This document shows, in pieces, positions 26,213 through 35,975 of a DNA stretch of 64,000 bases. The stretch covers positions 1,674,001 through 1,738,000 of the forward strand of contig CM071590.1 in assembly GCA_036429605.1 (NCBI GenBank), read 5' to 3'. Numbering within the stretch: the first letter of the stretch is position 1; the number at the start of each line of letters is the position of its first letter. The position numbers and the translations under genes are program-made. Below the pieces are notes generated by a model. It was not told where the DNA came from and did not search any database. It worked only from the letters and a program-made list of their open reading frames with translations. This DNA comes from Cladobotryum mycophilum (Eukaryota > Ascomycota > Sordariomycetes > Hypocreales > Hypocreaceae).

Positions 26213-26970
26213 CATGATCAGGGGCGTTTAAAAATACTACTTGTTGGAACAAGGATGTTTCTTTTTCTTTTCTTCTTTTTTTGCTTTTTGTTGTTTCTTG
26301 TTGTTTCTTTATTATTAGAGTTGAAACTAGAATAGATTAGGAAATGCGCAATGGCAGCTGTTCACTTTTCAAGGACTGGGGGGCATGTGATGTGTGCGTG
26401 GTTGATGGGTTCAGCTTTGGATGGTGCCCGCGCGCCCGAGACATGATTCATGGCATGTCTTGTACAAGCACTATCATCTATTCTATATGAATGGTGATGC
26501 TTGCAGGAAGTAATTAGGCTATTCATGTTTTTTTTTCCATGTGATTTTGATGATGAGTGAACAAGTGAACAAGAGAGAGAGAGTCATGGACTGATGCGTT
26601 TCCTACTTTGGGTGATACATGCATATGTATGGGTTCCGTATTAAGTAACACACAAGATAACACACATCCGCATCCGTCCACCGAAATCAGATTTGGCAGA
26701 ACGCTTCTTCTTCTTTTTCTTGCCCCTTGTTTTCTTTTTGTTTTTGTTTTGTTCTGTCAGTCTCGTGTCTCGTGTTCTCCCGCCCCTCCCGCATAAAAGA
26801 TCCCCCTCCCTCCCTATTTCAGCTTCCCGAAGAACAACTGAAGCCCCCTCCCCAATTTTGCCCCGCCACCAGAGCCAAAAGTGGCTTCGATGTCGAAATC
26901 GAGGCTCAAATGTTGTTTACAGAAAGCTGGAAGGGAGGCTGCAAAAAGCCTCTCTGCCTCCTCCTAAATC

Positions 26971-27006
26971 ATAATAAATAAATAAATAATAATAATAATA
27001 ATAATC
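26971..27006. repeat. A/T microsatellite (aaat then aat units)
   Basis: A short aaat run changes into six or so aat units, upstream of the isochorismatase-family gene. Confidence 0.85.
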
Positions 27007-27276
27007 ATCAGCTCCCCCTCGCTCGCCTCTCCCACCCATGCGCCCGTGAACGCCCGCCCATGTTCTTCTTTTTTGTCTTGTTTCCCTTCTCACCACACAC
27101 CCCCTGATTTTAACGATCCCCATCCCTTGGAACGTTTTTCTTTTTTCCTTTTCCCTTTTTTTCTTCGCCCTTTTGCCGCTATATTCTCCTACTCCCGTAT
27201 TTTTCTTTTATTACTTCTCTTCTCCCCCTCCCCCCTCCCCCCTTCTCTCTCCGTCTCCATCTCCCTTCCTCTCCTG

Positions 27277-28381
27277 ATGCAATCTACACAACGCCCTCTT
27301 CGAACCATCCTATCGCAATCCTCCCGTCTCAAAACTCCACTACCACTACTACTAGGAAGCATCTCAACCCCGCTGCCGCTACCACTGCCACTACCGCTGT
27401 CACAGTCACTGTCATCGGCATCACAGGCTCGTCCAACACCAACACCACCATCACCATCACCAATTCGATTCCAAGCACGCACAATGGCCACCGAAATGCG
27501 GTTTAGTACGTCCACACCCTCTTTTCCCTTGTCGCATTACCATGACAAGTCCGTCAGAGGGGAATACAACTAACAATGGCTCCGTTGTGTAGAGAATCCT
27601 GCCATCTTGTGAGTCAAAACGAGCTGGGGGAGGGTCATGCGACTGCGACTTGCGACTGCGACAGAGAAGGAAAAAAAACACCAAAAAACTAACATCACGA
27701 ACAAACAGTGTCTGCGACATGCAGGAAAAGTTTCGCACTGCCATTTACGAATTCGATAGCATGTAAGACTCCTGCTCTTTCTCTCTCTTCTGCTCCCCTC
27801 CTCCAAACACGCGATAACGATCACGATGATGAACAACGAATAGACCACCCAGCTGACCTCAAACCTCAACACACAGCGTAACAACCACCCAAAAACTCCT
27901 CGCCTTCGCCCACTCCCTCTCCATCCCCATCCACGCCACCACCCAAACCTCCCTCAAGCTCGGCCCCACCGTCCCCGCCCTCGCCACCCTCATCCCGGGC
28001 CCCGTCCACGACAAGACCAAGTTCTCCATGCTCATCCCTCCCATCGCCGCCTCCCTCCCGCCTCGCTCTCGCGTCGCCCTCGTGGGAATCGAGTCCCACA
28101 TCTGCATCACCCAGACGGCCCTCGACCTGCGCGACGCGGGACACCACCCCTACGTCATCGCCGATGCCGTCAGCAGCTGCAACAAGGCCGAGGTGGTCGT
28201 CGCCCTGGACAGGCTGAGGGCCGAGCCCGGAATTGTCGTCACCACGAGCGAGAGCTGGATGTTCGAGTGCCTGGGCGATGCGTCACATCCGGCCTTCAAG
28301 GGCCTGATTGGCGTCGTAAAGGGGTCGTTGATGGACACCAGGAAAGTCTTGGATGTTCTACCGCCTGTGTCCAAGATGTAA
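27277..28381 (+). CDS. Isochorismatase-family cysteine hydrolase, probable mitochondrial form
   Basis: The CDS is join(27277..27505, 27593..27608, 27709..27762, 27877..28381), 267 aa, including a 16-nt microexon. All four joins keep frame and rebuild the conserved stretch NPAIFVCDMQEKFR. The isochorismatase-type triad can be placed as Asp85 (VCDMQ), Lys146 (DKTKFSM) and Cys176 (ESHICITQTA). The last segment resembles ISOC1/ISOC2 proteins of eukaryotes, whose substrate is uncertain; isochorismate hydrolysis should not be assumed. From the first ATG there is a 69-residue leader rich in Ser, Arg, Leu and Pro, suggestive of mitochondrial import. A second in-frame ATG at 27484 (MATEMRF) would give the compact cytosolic-sized enzyme. 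Confidence 0.88.
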
Positions 28382-28857
28382 TTTTTGATCGATGCAGGTT
28401 CCAGGACGAGTACATTGTCCGCACAGGTGAGAGGGGAGGGATGAAGAGGGGTGTGTGTTTCTATCTATCCATCTATACATTTCAATTGGTTTGGGAGTTT
28501 CAATGCAGCGATGCATATTTAGAAGGGGGCAATTTTTCGAATATGAATACAAAGAAAGATCCAAGCAAAGGTTCAATCAAATCAAGCTGGAAAGACGAGA
28601 CATTGAACAAAATTTTATGATATTATTGTAGTTACATGTTTCGCTTAATGGCTGGCCAAGCCATCTCTACTACTACTACTACCACCGCCACAGCTCAGGG
28701 GTCCCATGTAATACCTTGAGGAGGCACATACCTCCTTTACCCCTTTTTAGCTTCGTAGTGATACCCATGTCGCAAACAAGCTCCTCCTTTATACCTCTAG
28801 ATCGTACGCCGTTATCTAATATGTAGAAACAGGCCCATCAAAAAAACCCCAATAAGC
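28382..28857. other. Convergent intergenic region
   Basis: This is the 3' flank of the isochorismatase-family gene (+) and of the retropepsin-like protein gene (-). It includes a small act-triplet run at about 28669-28683. No gene is supported. Confidence 0.6.
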
Positions 28858-30759
28858 CTATTCGGCTGCTGCCGTCGACGACTTTGCTGATTTAGGATTC
28901 GGAGTCATCCAGGAAAAGGCCGATGCCACTCCGACGGGGTTCGCTGACCGTGGTAGCGACGACATGGAAACAGCCCGTCCATCACGGCTACTGCTTTGGG
29001 GTCTCGACTCGGTGGTAGAAGGTGGTGTCTTTTTCGTGTCCCATCGATTGACTCCGTTGGTTGTGCTCTCCCCGCTCGTGCTCACTTGACTCTTGCGTCG
29101 ACCCTCGCTTGACTTTGGTGGCGGTGGTGGTGGTGGCTCGTACGTTGCCCCTGTCCTTGCCGACGACGACCCGGATTTCAATGGTTTGAGCACCTTCATG
29201 TTGCGTCCTCGTGCTGCCGGCTGGTACCCACTGATTGGTCCGCCTTCACGTTGGCCGTCCGCCCCGTTTGCGCCTCCATTGCGCCATGATCCCCAGATAC
29301 CCGATGAAGGCTCTCGTCGAGACGTTTCCGATGCACTCGATCCATCTCTTCCCCGACGTTCCGATTCAACAGCTTCTCCGGCAGGCTTCTCCGCGTCCTC
29401 ATCATTATCCGGAACATTGCTCATTCTGACGCGTCGAAGGGGTTCGGAATGCAAAGTAGGGGGCGAAACCGCTTCGCGAGATTCATTGTCATCTGGTCCT
29501 TCGCTTGGCGTTCCGACCGCCTTCTCGTCGTTGCCTTGGTTTGTTTCCCCGAGGATAAAGGGGGCCGCAGTCGCATTCAATTTGGGCTTCTCTCGCGTCA
29601 TATTATTAGTGCAGATATTGCGGAAAACATCCTCATCTTCTGGGCGAACAAAGGGGACTCGCAGCCGATCTCGTTCGTTACTGTAGAGCACCATGCTATT
29701 TTGGGAGAATAAAACGTCAGTTGAATGGGCTCGTAGGGCGTCGCTTCCAATGAAGATTCGAACGCCCTTGAATTGGGATCCTGGCTGCGGCTGCTCTCCT
29801 CCGATCATCTCGAAGCAAACCGTCATAGAAGGTACGGAGCCTTCGGCCGTCTCAGACCTGCTGCAATGCCGGGTGATGACCGCTTCGGCCAGGTACACAT
29901 CTAGTCTCGCTCGATATATGCCGTTTACGTCTCTTTGAAACTCGTCCAGTAAATCCAGTTCTTTAACGAGAGCATATTCGATTGTGGACTTTTGGGATCC
30001 TGTGCAAACGTCTGCATAGAGTAGAGTTCCATGGGCATAATTTGTAGTCAGCCAGCAACGAACGATGGATGGAACAGTGCCTAAAACGTAGAGAGAGGCG
30101 GGGAGACCGGGCATGTCAAAGGATGAATCATCATCGTCATCACCAGTGGCGAAGTTGGTGTCCAGACCAAGGCTACTTGCCCGACCGGAAGCAACAGAAT
30201 GATGTGAGTATACCGAATGCCCAGCGGAGCTGTGTCTACCGTCCGACTTGTGCGAGAGAGACCGCTCCATCATGAAACCGCTCCCTGGTCTCACTTGTCC
30301 AAAGTCGCCAGAGTGACGATTATTTTGGCCGCCCCAGCTTGAGCCGTGCAATGCACTTTCATCAAATCGGACACTATTGGCTCGAGAAGCTGCGCCACGG
30401 CGAACTGGTTCTTCCTCAGCTGGACCCAAGTGTAATGACCCGAGCAACTGTTCACCCTGCTCATCTAGGTCATCAAACATGTCATTTTGAGGTATCTGAA
30501 CAGGCCCTATAGACGTAGTTTCTGTTAGAATGTCTCGAGCAGACGAGAAGGAGACACTCCGCCCACCATGTTGTGGCGTGCCACTGAGGACACCCGGGAA
30601 CGGAGAGTTCCATACGGACTTGAGAGCCGAATCGTCCACCTGGCGTTTTTCCAACTTCGTGATTCGGTCTCCTTGGTTGAGCTGGGCATATTGAAGTTGT
30701 TTCAGTTCCATCTGTAGGTTGTACAGTTCCTCTCGCGAGACAGGAAATCGTGGATCCAT
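28858..30759 (-). CDS. Conserved fungal protein with degenerate retropepsin-like domain
   Basis: Single exon, 633 aa from the ATG at 30759 (MDPRFPVSREELYNLQ); a longer open frame to 30948 looks non-coding. Residues 5-45 form a coiled coil (LYNLQMELKQLQYAQLNQGD). A Ser-rich, phosphosite-like region follows to about 215. The folded core at about 220-385 begins LYVLGTVPSIVRCWL and contains ADVCTGSQKSTIEYALVKEL (about 249-268) and GVRIFIGSDALRAHSTDVLF (about 332-351). The spacing and the GSQKSxI and IFIGSDxL elements resemble clan AA retropepsin-type proteases. However, the residue expected to be the catalytic Asp of DTG is Cys, so activity is unlikely. The rest (about 400-633) is disordered with a Pro run (PPPPPPPKSSEGRRKSQ). 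I do not recognise a named orthologue; the domain call rests on motif reading only. Confidence 0.75.
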   Translation of the reverse strand: MDPRFPVSREELYNLQMELKQLQYAQLNQGDRITKLEKRQVDDSALKSVWNSPFPGVLSGTPQHGGRSVSFSSARDILTETTSIGPVQIPQNDMFDDLDEQGEQLLGSLHLGPAEEEPVRRGAASRANSVRFDESALHGSSWGGQNNRHSGDFGQVRPGSGFMMERSLSHKSDGRHSSAGHSVYSHHSVASGRASSLGLDTNFATGDDDDDSSFDMPGLPASLYVLGTVPSIVRCWLTTNYAHGTLLYADVCTGSQKSTIEYALVKELDLLDEFQRDVNGIYRARLDVYLAEAVITRHCSRSETAEGSVPSMTVCFEMIGGEQPQPGSQFKGVRIFIGSDALRAHSTDVLFSQNSMVLYSNERDRLRVPFVRPEDEDVFRNICTNNMTREKPKLNATAAPFILGETNQGNDEKAVGTPSEGPDDNESREAVSPPTLHSEPLRRVRMSNVPDNDEDAEKPAGEAVESERRGRDGSSASETSRREPSSGIWGSWRNGGANGADGQREGGPISGYQPAARGRNMKVLKPLKSGSSSARTGATYEPPPPPPPKSSEGRRKSQVSTSGESTTNGVNRWDTKKTPPSTTESRPQSSSRDGRAVSMSSLPRSANPVGVASAFSWMTPNPKSAKSSTAAAE

Positions 30760-32128
30760 GGTTGATGGGAAATTTCGGGGGTAGAAAAAGATTGTAATCG
30801 TGTGGAAGAAACGCCAAATTCTGGGAGGCAGTAGAGGAATATCAGAATGGTAGAGGGAAAAGGAAATGCTAGGGAAATGACCAGAGAAAGATTGGCACCG
30901 TGCGACCTTGCCGCAACGGAAAGAAGCAAGATATGACTGTAGAATCAAGTCCCATTAGACCTCGCCCTGTCCTCCTTGGAGAGAAATATATTGCGGTGTG
31001 GCTCTTCTATCCTCGATCCCGCATGTACCAATTCACAAGGTCCACCTCCCCCGCCACATCGCCTCGGCCTGACCGCAAGGCCTCTGGATGGCAACGGCGC
31101 GATATGTACGTTATGGCTGGGGGATGGAATCGGAGTTCATGTGCCAGATTTTATCTACGTATCGTCGGCTGCGTGAGGTCCTAGGTTGTGTTGGGCGCTC
31201 GTATTATCGTTGGGATTGTCTCGAGGGGAAGGGACTCGAGGCGGCTCCGAAATCGTAAGGTGGGCTGCCTGGAGAGCCTCACTATCGAATGCGGGACTAT
31301 TTCGGTGATAGGTTCACGTATTAATGTATGGAATGGATTCTGTGCGAGGAGCAGAGTCGATTAAACGGGTCTCCAATCGTCGGTTCGAGAGTCAACACAA
31401 AAGCCGCGAACACACAAAGATGATAGATGGGTTACCCAGCTGCTAGAATAAATGGCAGTGGGAGTCAAGATTCCTAGGAAATGCGGACAAGAGTGGCCGA
31501 GATGACGAAAGGCACGAGGTTGCCAATTAATTTTTCCTTCTTCTCTTCTTCTTCTCCTCCTCTTCTCGTTGTGGATTGGAGAGACGCAGCGACGTAAAGC
31601 GGATCGTCTGAAGGGGATGAACGTGTGTCGTTGGTTGGTCGGGTAAGGGAGGTTTTGATGATGGGAGGTTGTTCTGCGGGCTCAGAAAGTCCATGCTGAT
31701 CACTCCACCCACGTCGAGGTTGGCGGGCAGTGGTCACTGGTGGAGCCACTGCAACAAAGGCGTTGTTACCATTGAAGTTGCACGATGCTACCCACTGAAC
31801 AGAGTGCGGTTTAGCGCCTGGTTACCACCTGCGCAGTGTAGCGGTCCACTGGTGCGGGCTGTTTACAGTGCAGGTGGGCAAACTGCCAGTGGTGGTCTGC
31901 AGCCTGGAAATAAATACCACCCTGGACCTCAGCGACGAGGTCATGCTGCAGCAGAGCCCTGGAGGCTTGGCTTCCACTGCTTAGCCCCGCAACACAGATC
32001 CATCCATGGATGCAACTAAAATCCATCTCAAGGATGACAAGGCATCAGTTAATTTACATCCATGTACCGAGTTACTCCATGTCTCTATATGTGACAAATA
32101 ACATCATCTAGAGCAAAAGACTCTATAT
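30760..32128. other. Intergenic region upstream of the retropepsin-like gene
   Basis: About 1.4 kb separate two minus-strand genes. A pyrimidine-rich tract (tctt/ctcct, about 31528-31565) and a region full of ccactgg/ccagtgg words (31720-31990) with a local inverted repeat (listed separately) are the only structure I can see. Open frames on both strands here have no coding character. Confidence 0.55.
31727..31752. repeat. Short inverted repeat, 7-bp arms
   Basis: The arms gcagtgg (31727-31733) and ccactgc (31746-31752) are perfect complements around a 12-base loop. An inner cagtg/cactg pair offers an alternative hairpin. It lies in non-coding DNA rich in ccactgg words; its function is unknown. 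Confidence 0.6.
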
Positions 32129-33138
32129 CTAGTCATCCGCCATGGGCGTCGGGGGGAATGCTACCTTGGCAGGATTCACAATCCTCCAGTCAGGCAGATG
32201 ATAATCCGTCTTGTCCCCCAGCTCCCATCCCTTGCCAATGTGAGACTGAATTTCATTGTAAAAGATCTTATAGCCCTCTGCTCCCATGTGCAGTCCATCA
32301 TGGAGAAGCAAATCAAGCCCTCCCTGCTTTCCGTTCTCGAGCGATCCTAGTAATGGACCCTCAGGCCGATGGTCGCCGGGCGTCATCATACCTATAGCCG
32401 TGGTCATGATGGCTTGCCAAAGATCGACCAACACTACTCCCAGGTTCTCGCGGGCTACCTCGCGGGCCTTTTCTGCATACTTTGCTGTAACGCCAGAGGT
32501 TCTGCACGCAGACGGATGACCGGAGGCCATGTCAAGCTTGGTGAGCTTGATTTCGTCCACTGGAGGTGGGGTTACAAGCAAGATCTTTGGCTCGTGTGCC
32601 TTGATGTGAGGGTGGTTGATGATGTTGTGGAGGTTCTCCTTGTACTCATCGATAGGCACATGCTGCGTGACTGTTTCCAACGGAAGGGCAGCATCGTTTG
32701 CACCTAGCAAGATGACCTGGGTACTAGTGAGTGCGAGCCGTGTCAGCTAAAGTAGTAAGCGCTTACAAGGTATTCAATCTTTGGTGAGTACGGGTGAGGC
32801 TCAGGGAAGATTTCGGCAAAGTATTTGAGAACATTGGCCGTATTCCACCCAGAAAGGCCCCGATTGACGACATCATATCGCCTGATCAAACCTGAAGAAT
32901 GAAGAGTAAGGTGATGGATCCAACCATTTTCTTAGATGATCAACTCACTGGCCTGTAAAGTGTTGTGGAATGAAAATCCATCCCGACTAATTACCGAGAA
33001 TTCAATGAGAGAGTCACCGAGGAGGACAACTTGGGGATATGAGGTCTAAAGATTGAGGGTTAGCTGCTCCGTAGTATGGCCGAAATACGTATAGCTACTA
33101 GGTAGTAGAGAATAGGGGCACCTTCAACATACAGCCAT
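32129..33138 (-). CDS. SGNH/GDSL esterase, IAH1-like
   Basis: The CDS is complement(join(32129..32716, 32767..32891, 32949..33045, 33133..33138)), 271 aa. Exon 1 is just ATGGCT, directly followed by a GTATGT donor and joined by an 87-bp intron (branch gctaac, acceptor ctttag) to TSYPQVVLLGDSLIEF. No nearer ATG fits. SGNH blocks are present: GDSL with the nucleophile Ser14, a Gly in RGLSGWNT, GAND (residues 81-84) and DGLH (catalytic Asp216 and His219). The closest family is the yeast isoamyl-acetate hydrolase IAH1 and its fungal relatives, which cleave short-chain esters. There is no signal peptide, so it is probably cytosolic. Family and exons 2-4 are secure; the six-base first exon is the weak point. 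Confidence 0.85.
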
Positions 33139-33875
33139 CTTTCAAATGTTGACGAATACTGTGTACCTACTTGGCGTACTTGAGGGTGTTTATTACGAGA
33201 GAATAACGAGGTTGGATGAGGGGCAAAACTATAGACTATTATAGATAACAGAACTCTTGACACGGTGGGGGGGGGTTCATGCAAGTGCAACCTCAAGATT
33301 CTAGCTAGCCTAGTGATTCTTGCGTCAAGACAGCATGAATTTACAATTGATATATATGGGTCTTAGCAGTTTATGTTGCTATATTGGTACATGAATCTTA
33401 GGATTCAACACTTTTCATTTTCGATATCATTCATACCAACAAAAAATGGCTGCTAGATTGTACTGTTAGTCTCTATTGCCATACGTAGATCTAATAGCCC
33501 TACTTCCATCATGAACCTACTGAGGGGTGAAAACTGAATACCAGAACGCTGAATATGATAGAGATTTGTATTTTTTGTTTCTGTCCATTCCTCTTGTTTC
33601 TGTCTGTTTCTCTTGTTGCTGTTGAAGCTTGGGGTAGAATAGTGGTCATTTAACTGGATAGGAAAGCAGCAGAAGACTGAACTGTAAAATGTGTTACTAG
33701 GAATGGGAGATCTTGTAGATACGTATCACACCAAACATCAGGCTCATTTTCTCCTCTGGCCTAGGCCGGCACTAATTCCGACTATCAAACAGCGATTAAG
33801 GATGTAAGTAGTACAGTCTCTCTCAAGTTTGGCCGAATGTCAATAGTTAGATGACTTAGGGTGCCTCAATAACCC
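33139..33875. other. AT-rich intergenic region between IAH1-like gene and kinase pseudogene
   Basis: This is AT-rich DNA upstream of the IAH1-like gene, with a G run at about 33266-33275. It contains no coding frame of note, repeat or RNA gene that I can recognise. Its composition is more A/T-rich than the housekeeping flanks. Confidence 0.5.
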
Positions 33876-33953
33876 TCATGAAGCCTCATGACGACACGTG
33901 GCGAAGAACCCATGTTCAAAAAATTGCTCCCCCGTAGGTCTTTCCTCTGGAAG

Positions 33954-35439
33954 TCATCGTAGAATATTGCGGACGTATGTAAGGAGCATTTCTTTGTCGC
34001 TACCCTCAAGACGTGTTTCGCGACTTTCAAGGGATTGGTCGGGAATGGGAGTCGCAGCGATCCAATTACCTGTAAGTATCACTGCATCAGCAACACGCAG
34101 TCCTCTCCGGATTCGCCCTTGCGAGCTTACCTTCGGCATCCCAATAGCGACGACAGTTCTCGCTTCGCTCCAAAAAAGCCTTTGGAGGCGGTCCAATAAG
34201 AGAAACCATTGCAACAAGATGTAACTCATCATCAAGTATGCCATTCTTCACTGGTTGGAACAAGGGACCACCTTCGAATAAGTCCCATATCTAAGGACCA
34301 TCAGGATGAATAGGACACGTATTAGAGCATTGACTTTACAAACCATGACTCCAATAGACCATATGTCTATCTTGCAATCCCATTCCATGCCCATGATGAT
34401 TTCAGGCGCTCTATAGATGCCAGGCATGACGTCTCCAGTATGCTTTTCGCCTATCACGGCAGACCTAAAGTCGCAGATAACTGCGTGGCCATGGGTGAAC
34501 GGCATGGTATGTGAGCGGTAGATGATGCGATCTGGGAGTATTTTCCTAGCGGATGGCAATTCAAGCTCATCCTTCTCAATCTTTGCGAGTACAGAATCAT
34601 CTTCGTCTGTAATTCCGAAGAGAATATTATTTGGTGAAAGATCTGTAATCTTGTTAGTCGAGCCTGACAGGGAAAAGCTAAAGAAGTCAAACCAGTATAG
34701 ACCACATTGGCCTGATGCATAGCGTCTACGGCCAAAGAAACCGCTGCCAAGCTGATCCGGAGGAGTCGTTTGTTAAGCTTTTTACCGGGAAGCAAGTTTC
34801 GGAAATCGGTCAATGTTAGACCATGCGGCTTGGATAGGAGACATCGATGTGCATCTCTAGGACCAGTTATCTCGAAGTCATCCACCACAATGCGCAGCAA
34901 AGCAAGCTCTTCATGGTCGTCTCCTTCAAAAGACTTCAAATGTTGAGAAATAGCGACTTCGTTATCGGCAGTGGTAGTATACTTTGATTCAATACAAACC
35001 TTGAGGGTTTAAAAAGGATTCTCGCTATTTGAGATGCCCAAGATTGTTAGTGTGTCGATGGCTAAGCGAAATCCTAAATGAACAACATAACTTCAGGGAC
35101 ATACACAAGATCTCTGCAAAGCCACACAGTGGACGCAGTGCCAAATCCAAGTTTAGCGAGAACTTGATACCTGGACTTGAAGACCTCGCCTAATTTAACA
35201 GGATAGAATCTCTCCGCCTTGTATCCTGGAATGGTTTCCTCTTGAATTTTATAGTCAAAGTCAACGGTCTGAAAACCATCATTGGGGAAATTACGGATCC
35301 GGTCCGTTGACAAGATTGATAACCATGTTCGACGACTGGCCGAAGCTGCTATGGTAGGGTAGGTTTGACGCAATGTGTAAGATGAGACTGGAAATCGAGT
35401 CCTGCTAATGACCACGGATGACAACCTTATTAGTTTCAT
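33954..35439 (-). pseudogene. SRPK-like serine/threonine protein kinase, disrupted
   Basis: Five exon-like blocks on the minus strand rebuild a kinase domain of the fungal SRPK-like type: 35105-35439, 34693-35024, 34344-34642, 34131-34290 and 33954-34069. All introns are GT-AG and in phase. Landmarks are the Gly loop KLGFGTASTVWLCRDL, the lysine strand TLKVCIESK, GIYRAPEIIMGMEWDCKIDIW and GPPPKAFLERSENCRRYW. Damage includes a TAA at 35011-35009 just before the catalytic-lysine strand. A TGA at 33956-33954 stands where the family has Trp in the RWLPEERPT motif, and matching sequence (LPEERPTGEQFFEHGFF) continues in frame for 25 codons to 33876. The catalytic-loop His is Tyr (YTDLSPNN) and DFG is DFR. 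A splice route skipping the first stop exists but deletes the catalytic lysine. It is therefore a dead gene or at best a pseudokinase. Confidence 0.85.
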
Positions 35440-35975
35440 AGCGATGGATAGTAAACTGGAGCTATATGCCTCAATTACATTCACTGGTCAAATGTGCATA
35501 AGCAGGGCGAAGACTGTTGGACTGTAGGAAAGACGTTCACTGGTTGTTGGCTCATGGAGTGTCATGCAAGTAATGAGACATTTGAAAAGAGTTCAAGTAA
35601 AGTAAGAAAACTTGTATTATTCTTATCGAGTAGTAAAGGTATCGCTTTGACGCAAGATTCGGATTTATCTGACAAGGTAAACATATATAAAAAGAAAATT
35701 ATGAAATGAACTTCGAGTTGCGTGATGTTATCATGAATAGAAACATCCCAGCTGAATTGGCTGGTGCTTGGAGAGCGGTCACGTGGCCTTTCAGGCGACC
35801 TAGACCCACCATATTAGTGCCGCCTTATCGATAAAACTTTAGCCATCTGCAGCCGTCTCAGCGGCCGATGAAAAAAAAGTTGGTGCAGGCTTCAAGTTGT
35901 TGTTCTGCAATAAGTTTGCGTCCCCCGCCATTAATTCTGCACAACCCACGAGCTGGAGCTTTGAATATAGTCAAT
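35440..35975. promoter_or_regulatory. Divergent intergenic region, kinase pseudogene / UTP10
   Basis: These 536 bp are AT-rich on the pseudogene side and less so near UTP10. A cacgtg E-box-like hexamer lies near 35780. An in-frame upstream ATG at 35868 would extend UTP10 by 36 residues but lacks family similarity, so this DNA is read as promoter and 5' leader. Confidence 0.45.

Larger units (their letters stand above)
26078..27276. other. Intergenic region, midasin to isochorismatase-family gene
   Basis: About 1.2 kb hold the 3' flank of midasin and the promoter of the next gene, both on the + strand. There are tctcc-type repeats at about 26165-26212, T-rich stretches (26260-26310), an aat/aaat microsatellite (26971-27006) and a strongly pyrimidine-rich tract (about 27120-27275) just before the next ATG, as is common in fungal core promoters. 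No gene is supported. Confidence 0.6.

Noticed and set aside
31669..32019. 116-codon plus-strand open frame in the 31-kb intergenic DNA
   Set aside because: Product is built from the ccactgg-rich words and has no protein-like pattern.
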